Of a stretch of 64,000 nucleotides of DNA, positions 56,170 to 64,000 are shown in pieces; within the stretch, counting starts at the first letter, position 1, and each line of letters starts with the position of its first letter. The stretch spans positions 9,356,257-9,420,256 of the forward strand of contig CM044958.1 in assembly GCA_024516035.1 (NCBI GenBank). Reading direction: 5' to 3'. The notes below the pieces were generated by a model. That model ran no database searches, had not been told where the DNA came from, and saw only the letters and a list, made by a program, of their open reading frames with translations. This DNA comes from Bactericera cockerelli. Lineage: Eukaryota; Arthropoda; Insecta; Hemiptera; Triozidae. The position numbers and the translations under genes were made by a program.

Positions 56170-56386
56170 GTCCTGGGTTCGATCCTCCGTGCCGACAAAA
56201 ATTTGTATTCTTAATTTGGTTACAATTGTTTGTAAGGGATACCTTCCGGTGCGCTTGTGTTGACCCAGCACCTAAATGGGAAGTATTGTGTCACTTCACG
56301 CCCATCAGAGGGGAGGCATACTACGGGATGGGCAGGTTACAACACAGACCACAAGCGTCTACAGTAGCTCCTGTTTCTTGGCTATA
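56170..56386 (+). repeat. SINE family E, truncated at both ends
   Basis: It begins in the B-box (GGGTTCGATCC) and contains the body through CTACAGTAGCTCCTGTTTC. It stops at GGCTATA exactly where the right arm of the inverted repeat begins. Confidence 0.8.
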
Positions 56387-56391
56387 ACCTG

Positions 56392-56877
56392 TGGTACTTG
56401 AATGCCGAAACTATTGGCTTGCGATTTTTCTATCTAACTTTGTCACATGATGAAAAGTCTGGAATGGCTGCAAAGCTTTTCAGTTCTTCTGATGATACAG
56501 AGGGGACAAAAAATGTCAACATTACAGTACGAATAAAAGACATACCAGCTTATGTGAGAGGGGGCCTTAAAGAGTTCATTACTCACGAAACATTTCTTTT
56601 CTTCAGTCGATTTGTCATAAAAACTGACTTTTTGAGGGTAGACCCCTAAATTTGGCATGGTGAGCCTCAGTATCAGAAAGGACTTAAAATTGTACAATCC
56701 CTTAAAGTTGTAAACAACACAGCCAAGAGAGGCGTTAAGTTGAGGAATGACTTCAGCGACTTACTAACTAGAGAGGAATGTCAGAAACAGTTTGTCCCAC
56801 AAGTTGTGAGTAAATGTAGGAGACTCTATCCTGATCCTTCAAAAAGTTCCCTCTCTACCCCTCTCCCAACTAACTAA
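56392..56877 (+). pseudogene. Broken ORF in the right arm, same family as left arm
   Basis: The frame reads LWYLNAETIGLRFFYLTLSH and continues through DIPAYVRGGLKEFITHETF to a stop at about 56649. A later frame has GLKIVQSLKVVNNTAKRGVK, LTREECQKQFVPQVV, and a stop at 56875. It lacks the upstream part present beside the left arm. A 40-bp segment (CCTCTCTACCCCTCTCCC...) containing the stop is duplicated in tandem just after it (about 56848-56928). Confidence 0.5.
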
Positions 56878-57582
56878 GTTAAGTTTTACCTCTCTACCCC
56901 TCTCCCAACTAACTAAGTTAAGTTTTACTGCTTAGTTTGTATTTATTTTGACGAAATGTTACCTATTTGTACTTTTAATTTTAGATAGTTGTATTTCTAC
57001 AACAAAAAAATGAGAATAACTTTGACGTAATATGTTTGTATTATTATTTTGTTTTTCTGGCCATCCCTTAACCTGTCAGGAACTATCAAGTAGGTAAAAA
57101 CGGGTATTTATAGCTTCATAATGTGTCAAAAAATCATTCAAAACTAATCTTCTAACATTTATATGTATAAGTTTTATAAATCCTAAGTATTTTCACCCAT
57201 TATCCCATCATGCCTTAGATGCTCTACTTTGTGTACCTGGCCCGTTTTCGACTACATATTCTTAATTTAGTCAGTAACCATTAAGATTTCGGGAACTAGT
57301 ATCTTACAACAAAGCAAAGCCAACAAAATGGTCTTTCATTTGATATATCTTTAAAAATCGTATGATTTTTCGTTCTCGAGTTATGACCGAAAATGTCAGC
57401 TCAACCTCGAAAATTTGGCAAATTTCCAAACTTTGAGGCCAGAGCGGGTCCTGTTAACGTACTCTGATTGCCTTGAAATTTTGTCTATCTCAATTTCTGC
57501 AAAAGCCGAACTCATTTCTGCCTGAGCGTTGTAAGAATTCCGATATTGATTTCTTAAAACCAGTCTAGTGTACAATTGTACA

Positions 57583-58960
57583 TAGGTTGGTGTACATACA
57601 TATAAATACTGCCATTTTTTTATGTATGTACTTATTATACTACTCTCATTCAAAGAGAGTCGCTAGTGCCTTGTCGATACGATCGGTAGATGGCAATCTC
57701 TGAGGTCTTCTCTGATTTGGTAATAACGCCTCACCCATAGAGTGTCGAAAATTCCGCCCTGGCGTCCAGTGAAATGATAGACGTCAGGGGTTAAGAACCT
57801 GCTGAGCCTCAGCCCACATGGACAGGCAGAATTATTTTGGCACGCTGTGAGTATGGGACGTAGGATTACTGAGGGAGCATGTAACTTGAGAACGGAATAC
57901 AATGTTGGGACTCTGGTTAGAAACAAAATAATGTAACTAGCAATATTTTTGTTACAACTCATAACAGAATTATGTTTTATAATAGTTTGTCTAGTTATCA
58001 GATTTGTCTTAAACATAATCGTGATATCACAATGACTCAATAGTAATAATAAATTTATTCGGTTTTCAATAATAATAAAGTAAAGTAATAATAATCATAG
58101 TTAAAAGTTCCACTAAGTACATTTGTAATTTTCGGGAGATATTTGCATATTTGGCAAATAGATATTTGCCATACTTGGGACTCGAACCACCGACCTATGT
58201 GCTGAGAAAACCTCAGGAATCAATAGAGTACAGGAGCAGGAGACGAGCGTCAGACACCACAGGTCTGATTAATTAGTCTTCTCAAAAACTCGACTTTTCT
58301 CGACACAAGATTAAGATTGAAATTTAAAGAAAGCGTTGCGGAGTTCCCTCTCGACGAATTAAAATCTCTCCCCCATAGCTGAGAAGTGGGAGAGCGGTGC
58401 ACTAAGACGGGATCATTTCTCCACGTCAAGAGTAATTTTCATTTTAATTTGTTCATTTTCACCCAGGTAGATGCAATGTCAGGGGATGAAAATTAAACAA
58501 GGGGGGAGTGTTTTTAACGAGAGCTTCTTATTCGTACTCTACAATGAATTTTTTTTGTATGTAGGTATAAATCTCTAATACTAATGCCTTAAAAATCGAT
58601 CTTTTTATTCATTAAAATAACTTTCTTGAAGAAAGATATTTTTTTTGTCTCATGAGACTGATATTTATAGAATTAAGAACGTAGATTTTAAACAGAGAAG
58701 GGAAAAAGAACCACTCGATGCAAACAAGCAACCATAGACCACTTTCACCAGCGCAGATTGAATGCATAAGTTCCCGGCATCTAGATAAAGCAACGTCGAC
58801 TATGGAAAAGATATAGATTAGTGTACGTGTTAGTTTTGAGTAAATCTTTCTCATAAATTATCTACCATGCTCTAATCAGGCTGGTTGAGGTTAGTGTTCG
58901 TTTCTGGTAAGTCTTAAATTGGAACGGCGTCGTATAATCAAGACGGAAAAAAATTTTCTT
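57583..58960. other. Gap without recognised gene
   Basis: A reverse B-box-like CTCGAACCACC near 58174 beside a local palindrome (GGCAAATAGATATTTGCC) may be a SINE remnant. The 125-codon frame at 57663-58040 on the - strand has no recognised domain. Confidence 0.4.
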
Positions 58961-58961
58961 C

Positions 58962-59245
58962 TTTTTTTTTCGTAAAAAGATGAGTGCTTCACAGCCGTTT
59001 TTATTTCGTAGCCACGAAACAGGAGCTACTGTAGACGCTTGTGGTCTGTGTTGTACGTCTCCCCTTTGATGGGCGAAAACTGACACAATACTTCCCAATG
59101 AGGTGCTGGGTCTACATGAGCGCAATGGAAGGTATCCCTTACAAACAATTGTAACCAAATTAAGAATACAATTTTTTGTCGGCATCACGGGGAATCGAAT
59201 CCGGGATCTTCCGCATGGCAAGCGAGTGCTTTATCACTGAGCTAA
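58962..59245 (-). repeat. SINE family E copy
   Basis: On the - strand: TTAGCTCAGTGATAAAGCAC, anticodon loop TTGCCAT, B-box GGATTCGATTCCCC, the full family body and a short poly(A). Possible flanking duplication TTTTCTTC on both sides, not exact. Confidence 0.82.
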
Positions 59246-59394
59246 TTTTTTTTCTTCATATTTCTTCAAGTTGAGTTTTCTTATATCCCTGTTTTCTTAT
59301 ATCTATGACGGACCAACAGAAATTTTTGCCGTAGAAATTGAAGCCTTATAATTTAAAATGTGAATCCACCCAAATAGGAAATGTCACAGGCTTA

Positions 59395-59728
59395 TAAACG
59401 CCAGAAGCAGCAGAGAAGTTGCTGACTGACTGGATCCACCCATGAAGGAAAAGTTAGAGGATTATGAAATTGCTGACTATTCTTCCGACTTCCTTGCTCA
59501 ACTTGCAGACATAATCGGACAAACTTTGCTTTTGATAAAATTAAAAGGCCGGAGAAAATCGGGAAGGAAAAATAAGTAAACGAGGATTTCACGTTTTACA
59601 TTTTCGCATGGTCTATTCTGGGCGGCCCGCTTTTGTCATTGGAAGAAGAATTGGAACCAGAGGTTCTCGTTTTTCAGTCCAATTTTAAGAAAGTCTCTTG
59701 ATTGGTTCCTAGCCAGAGAAGTTGTAGA
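59395..59728 (-). repeat. Dispersed repeat H, copy 2
   Basis: Reverse-oriented relative of 27370-27660, sharing the TTTTATCAAAAGCAAAGTTT core and the flanking GGACTGAAA-type sequence. Confidence 0.6.
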
Positions 59729-59747
59729 AAAATTCGAATACTACTTT

Positions 59748-59834
59748 TGGTGTGTTACTGAAACATGTCTGGTGTGTTACTGAAACATGTCTGGTGTGTT
59801 GCTGAAACATGTCTGGTATGTTGCTGAAGCATGT
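59748..59834. repeat. 22-bp minisatellite, four units
   Basis: Unit TGGTGTGTTACTGAAACATGTC at 59748, 59770, 59792 and 59814 with one or two changes per unit. The first two are identical. Confidence 0.92.
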
Positions 59835-60704
59835 GGTAACTTAATTTTATTTCTTTGGAGCAATAAGGAGTTGTAGAGCTTCTTTCATATGTGCGAGTAT
59901 ATGTTATGTCCATAAATTTGGCTGTCTGAGATTCAGGCTCTAATAGATCTCGTACAATATCCATTTTTATGTATGTATTTTTGATAACGTGTTTCTCAGA
60001 AAGCTTGATTCCCTTGTTCATTGTAGATTCCACATCTTCGTGTTACGTAACTTATATCTTTCTCTCTCTTCCTCTCATTTTCGCTGCTCTCTTTCTCTCA
60101 CATATAAAAAAGCATTTTCAATCAAATCCTTCCTGTATCTGCCAGTGCTTCCCTGGAGAATATACATAACATATGTGTAATCTGATATACATAGTTATAT
60201 AATATGAGATAGATATCAATTGAAAAAACTGGAGCATTAGAAATACTTTTTATTTCAGTCATAAATACTTTTTTTCAATATTTTTCTGTCTCACTCTCTG
60301 GATTCCAGTTTCAAGAATGGTGAGAATTATACAAATCTGTTTTTTCTCTCTTTCTATCTCCTCTATCTTTCTCCCCTTCTTCTGTCTCGAATTCTCTTCT
60401 TATCTTCCTTCTCCGTTTCCTCCCTTTCTCTCTCCCTCCCCCGTAGATACATCTGTGATTTGTGTAAATTGATTTCCATGCAAGAGCAGCATGAGAAAAA
60501 AATATGAGGGAAGAGATTTACGTAACAAATGAACTTACTCATAAGATAGTTAGCCTTTTTTGCATACTAACAATTTATTTTACATTGTTTACTTGCATCT
60601 GCATACATTGCAAAGTGCATCTTCATAAAGTAAAGTTACCTTACCGCGGGGTTCTAACAATCCTCGGGGGCCAGGACCTGTTCAAAATAGTCTTCTCCAT
60701 TGCA
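59835..60704. other. Gap without recognised gene
   Basis: Contains pyrimidine-rich patches at 60060-60100 and 60340-60440. No gene recognised. Confidence 0.4.
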
Positions 60705-60850
60705 GTGGCGTAGCCAGAGTTCGCCACACATTTGTCTCCATTTGGTTCTGTCTAGTGCATCCTCTTCAGTGACGCCTGCTGTATGCATATCCATCTTGAC
60801 TTGGTCCCATCATCTCTTCTTTGGTCTTCCTTTTGATCTATGTCTTTCAG
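60705..60850 (-). pseudogene. LINE ORF2 C-terminal fragment
   Basis: On the - strand RSKGRPKKR, an in-frame stop where Trp is usual, then WDQVKMDMHTAGVTEEDALD and RTKWRQMC. This GRP.KRW.D.V..D......EDA.DR.KWR pattern ends many non-LTR retrotransposon ORF2s. A different sequence from the 23155 fragment. Confidence 0.65.
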
Positions 60851-61615
60851 GTTGGTGTTACCATATCTGTCTAATAACCCCAGCAAAGATAAATATACGT
60901 TAGGCGAGATTTCTGAACCCCCCTCAAAACCCCCACGAAATCACCTTAACAAACTAATCACACTGGAGGACAATAAACAGTTACCAGCCTTATCGGTGCA
61001 AAATACAATTTACGTAAATCGTTGGTGCTCTTAAAATAGCTGTTGTTAATAAAGGTACCCAGCCGTAAAATATGGAAATAGGAGTGCCAGATTCAACCAA
61101 CCTCAACCGCTGTTTTACGACAAGTGTAGCCCAAAATAATTTTTCCATATTTCTCCACGATTTGCCCCGAGCGACTAATGGGCATGGCTTTTCTATTTTC
61201 CATTTCTTCTTGACTAGGTTCATTTTATTTATTGAAACAAAATGTAAATTGATCAGTTTGTATACTCTGGTGCTCGCAGGAGGAGGGAGGGGGAATTGTA
61301 TTTCAGCACTGGGGGAGGGGGGGCTCCGGAACAAAGGCTGAATGAAAATGTATTATTGGTCGAGTATATTTTATGGGGGCTATTTGGAGAGCTTTTCTGT
61401 TGTGTGTGGGGGGGAAAGGTGAATTAATTTAGGCTGCCACCCGGCGTTACTGCATTGGGGGCTTTCTAAAACCAGACATGTTTGCGTTTCTTGACGAAAG
61501 CTCACGTGGAAACCGTAACAAAGTTCTGTTTTGATGGAATTAACAAAAATGTGACGACACTTTTACCAACAGTCTTGAATTATATCGTTTAAAAACTGGG
61601 GAGGTTAAATTTTCG
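60851..61615. other. Gap without recognised gene
   Basis: G-rich stretches near 61280-61325 and 61407-61415. Opposed frames at 60990-61334 and 61072-61341 show no family signature. Confidence 0.4.
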
Positions 61616-61665
61616 ACGAATACAATACTTTCCTTATCATGGGATAGGGAAAGTAAAAAAAAATT
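61616..61665 (-). repeat. Terminal fragment of repeat G
   Basis: AAATTTTCGACGAATACAAT, then ACTTTCCTTATC...AGGGAAAGT, is the reverse complement of the first 45-50 bp of the repeat G copies. Confidence 0.65.
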
Positions 61666-61691
61666 ATTAGTGTTCATGTTCATAGCATTGG

Positions 61692-61849
61692 ACAGTGGAA
61701 CCTGGATATAAGAGAACCCTCCATATAAGACAACAATTTCCTGGTCTAAGTTACCTCTCTATGGGGTAGAATAACCTTTTAAAAGAGAAATCTCTTATAT
61801 TCTAGAGAACACATTTCAGGTCCCTTGAGGTTTGACTGTAATTTCCAAG
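61692..61849. mobile_element. pogo/Tigger-like MITE, copy 3
   Basis: The ends are ACAGTGGAACCTGGATATA and GAGGTTTGACTGT, imperfect inverted repeats. 158 bp, no ORF. Confidence 0.6.
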
Positions 61850-61932
61850 GACACTTATGACGGGACGTAGTTTTCACACCAGCCCAGGTTATAGAAAGGC
61901 ATGAAGCATCAAAGAGGCTACAGTCTTTTCGT

Positions 61933-62115
61933 GCACTGGTAGTCAAGTGGTTAACGCGCTAGTCTGGTAATCCAGGTTTTTTTTCCTCTTTTTCTCATTA
62001 ATTTGAGTTTGTGACCACATAATAATAAGACTTTCAGGGTTAGGTGGTAGAAAATGCTGTGAGCATTAACCTCGCCTGGTGGTTGCCTTCCACTAAAGAG
62101 TATTCTGTATTATAT
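61933..62115 (+). repeat. SINE family A, internally deleted
   Basis: The head GTGCACTGGTAGTCAAGTGG runs to TGGTAATCCAGG, then a T-run replaces the B-box half. The body continues with CACATAATAATAAGACTTTC and GGTGGTTGCCTTCCACT. Confidence 0.75.
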
Positions 62116-63206
62116 TTTCATCAGCAGTATAGTCACCCTTTACACTAGTGTCAGGTAAAATAAAAATTATTTTGTCCAAAATTGTGGTTCAATTCTCTCT
62201 TGGATCGGAATTCATTGTTGAAAACGAAAACTCGAACCATCGCCATTCTCCAGCAGTGCTCCTGGAGGCAGCAGACAATGGCACATTTTTCAAACAGGAA
62301 ATGAAGCTATCGAAACCTGCGGGCTTGTTTGTTCTCGACTGCTTTCGTCTAAATTCTCAAAATATTTTAAGACGAGAAAAAAAAGAAATCCAACAACTAG
62401 AGGTAGAGAAATATTGGAGAATGAGAAATTATTTTCTCGAAAGTTTCTCTCCCGTGTTGGAAAACTTAAATTATTTCATGACTACCTTACCGAAAAAAAA
62501 CACAAAGTTTTTTTTTTGTTTCTTCTTGGAAAACAATTTTTTTGCTTTCATTTTTCACCTGCAGGGATCTTTTCCCTAAGAACTTTCCTGTGCGTCCAAT
62601 ATTTTAAGCTCTTCGAAACGGAATAATTTTCAAGACCACTCCGGGTGGGTGTTATCCGGATTTTAATAATCGTTATTGTTGTTGTTGTTGTAGCAGTGGC
62701 AGCAGATCAGCATTCTTCTTCGTACTCTCTTTCAATTTAGTGTCCTCAGAAGTTAGCCACCTGGACTGGATTGCTCCATAGATCTATAGGAGTCAGAGTG
62801 GTGGGATTGGCTGGACAGTTGAACAGGTGATTTGTGGTATGAGGACTTCCCTGACAGATCTACTCATTACATATGATAAAATTAAATGTATGATATCCCC
62901 TGCCCTGTTATGATTAAAAATCTCAAACTTGTCTTAAAATACTTTTAATGATCACTACTTTTCAGAAATGTATTACAAAAAGGGTGGTTCTATTTAAAAT
63001 TCCAAATTTGACCCCCCCCCATGGGGCCGCCCCTGGTAATGACAAAAAATCATAACCTAATAGAAAAGGCTTCCCCCTTGATATAATGGTACACTTGTTT
63101 TAGCTTTTCTCAAAATTTAAATCGGATCTCTAGATATTTCGAGTGGCTGCTTTTTTTTGGCGGACCCTGTATACGCAAATTACTGAGGAAAAAATTATGC
63201 ATTGGG
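62116..63206. other. Gap without recognised gene
   Basis: The 143-codon frame at 62148-62579 ends in a Phe-rich, AT-driven tail and matches no family I know. (TTG)n lies near 62677-62692 and a C-run at 63012-63019. Confidence 0.4.
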
Positions 63207-63282
63207 TTGTATTCGAAGCAACGGATCCCTACGCTACCTGGATTATCAGACTAGCGCGTTAACCACTTGACTACCAGTAAGA
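63207..63282 (-). repeat. SINE family A head
   Basis: On the - strand ACTGGTAGTCAAGTGGTTAA, CGCGCTAGTCTGATAATCC, GTAGCGTAGGGATCCG, then a B-box-like GCTTCGAATACAACCC. Confidence 0.65.
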
Positions 63283-63608
63283 TGTCTGGAACTCAGAGAC
63301 TCAAAGTTTTAGCGCCTCGAAGTAAAAAAAAAAAAAAATGTATATGTTTTTTTTCAACGTCGCATTTAACTCCATGGTCACATCTTGGAAATTCACAAAC
63401 TCCATTCGCTGGAAATTCACAAACTAACTACTCACATTAACCTAACCCAGCCGGATTGATTTCTTTTTGAAGATAAAACTCATGGTCCGTTTTGTGATCG
63501 CCTGTACACCTTTAGTTATGCAATGTGTACTAGTCGTGATAATATAATTACTTTCAATAATATTTATTATTGGAAGGGTATTATAGTAATTTTTACCTTT
63601 AAAACGCA

Positions 63609-63779
63609 TATTAAAATTAAGGACCGACATAAGTAGCTTGGTTGATACAGCGACGGACTTGTAACCTGGAGGTCGGTGGTTCAAGTCCCGTTTTCAGCGT
63701 AGATTTATTAGAGCGAGTTTGAGTAGTTGTGATATCACGAAAGTTACGAACATAAACATGATAACTTATTAAAATTAAG
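63609..63779 (+). repeat. SINE family B with 13-bp target duplications
   Basis: TATTAAAATTAAG at 63609-63621 and 63767-63779 flanks a 145-bp copy (63622-63766). The head includes GTAGCTTGGTTGATACAGCG, the B-box GGTGGTTCAAGTCCCG, and the tail ends ATGATAAC. This fixes the family's 5' and 3' ends. Confidence 0.88.
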
Positions 63780-63858
63780 TTAATATTCAATTAAAAATAA
63801 TAAATACCGTTTTCTACATAGTTTCTAATTGGTGTACTGTGTTGACTTGTGATTTCAG

Positions 63859-63917
63859 GTAAGAACAAACTTTGCGTGCAATGCTCTGCTAGGCGTATTG
63901 GTGGCTCTGCAGATCAT
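63859..63917 (+). CDS. Possible internal exon of a host gene
   Basis: Preceded by TTGTGATTTCAG and followed by GTAAGTC, good acceptor and donor signals. The 59-nt stretch is open in one frame as VRTNFACNALLGVLVALQI, a hydrophobic, membrane-like segment, and is less AT-rich than its surroundings. No gene is identified and the window ends 83 bp later, so neighbours cannot be checked. It could be chance. Confidence 0.25.
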
Positions 63918-64000
63918 GTAAGTCTCATTTCTGACGACAAAATCTGTAGCAGAGAATTATAGGGACCATTAGGTTAATCAAATACAAACATGAGTAAACT

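Larger units (their letters stand above)
54822..57582. repeat. Large inverted repeat with 1.1-kb arms
   Basis: The left arm (about 54822-55962) is the reverse complement of the right arm (about 56390-57582) with scattered substitutions and small indels. Paired landmarks include AGACTGGTTTTA at the outer ends, GAACTCATTTCTGCC, GGGTCCTGTTAACGTACTC, and CATTCAAGTACCACAGGT at the inner end. The centre (about 55963-56389) holds DNA found only beside the left arm plus a truncated SINE E. Each arm carries the 3' end of the same ORF, reading inward to outward. A transcript would fold into a long hairpin. Origin: inverted duplication of a mobile-element fragment, or a foldback element. Confidence 0.88.

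Noticed and set aside
59748..59834. CRISPR array
   Set aside because: Units are contiguous 22-bp repeats with no spacers, in an animal-type genome; this is a minisatellite.
62148..62579. 143-codon + strand frame
   Set aside because: Low-complexity Phe-rich end, no recognisable family, probably chance.

Overview
This looks like repeat-dense nuclear DNA from an arthropod, most likely an insect and perhaps a hemipteran (the order is a guess). The evidence is one spliced insect-type CYP3-clan cytochrome P450, short AT-rich introns, and many tRNA-derived SINEs, Helitrons, pogo-like MITEs, an I-group LINE and a Ty3/gypsy element. Nothing prokaryotic, such as operons or ribosome binding sites, is present.

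Layout. Bases 1-14.4 kb carry no recognisable host gene; they hold degenerate minisatellites, several SINE families, a pogo-like MITE, two copies of a 0.67-kb foldback-ended repeat (one split by 1.5 kb of nested, tandemly repeated DNA), and a 1-kb GA-rich tract. From 14527 to 19698 a complete six-exon P450 gene reads on the + strand (504 residues, all five introns in phase 1); its introns hold SINE, Helitron and MITE copies. Bases 19.7-27.4 kb are mostly featureless, with a LINE 3' fragment that carries a perfect hairpin and one tRNA-derived SINE. A nearly 6.9-kb full-length I-group LINE lies on the - strand at 27732-34638, with both ORFs open, a 26-base poly(A) tail, matching target-site duplications and an internal promoter signature at its 5' end. 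Bases 34.7-42.2 kb contain SINEs, a retroposon tail and a TC microsatellite. A complete 10.6-kb Ty3/gypsy element lies on the - strand at 42265-52866; its two 453-bp LTRs look identical, it has a 4-bp target duplication and one open 1750-codon gag-pol, but 3.9 kb of DNA without a recognisable gene between pol and its 3' LTR. Bases 53-64 kb hold a pyrimidine tract, a Helitron, SINEs, a 2.76-kb inverted repeat whose 1.1-kb arms carry opposed copies of the same broken ORF, minisatellites, and a possible host exon at the right edge.

Functionally there is one host gene, a probable microsomal monooxygenase. The rest is mobile DNA in different states of decay. The LINE and the gypsy element look young and possibly autonomous; the SINEs, Helitrons and MITEs depend on enzymes encoded elsewhere. 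The large inverted repeat, the SINE-like B-box cluster and the long 3' region of the gypsy element are the structures least explained by standard annotation.
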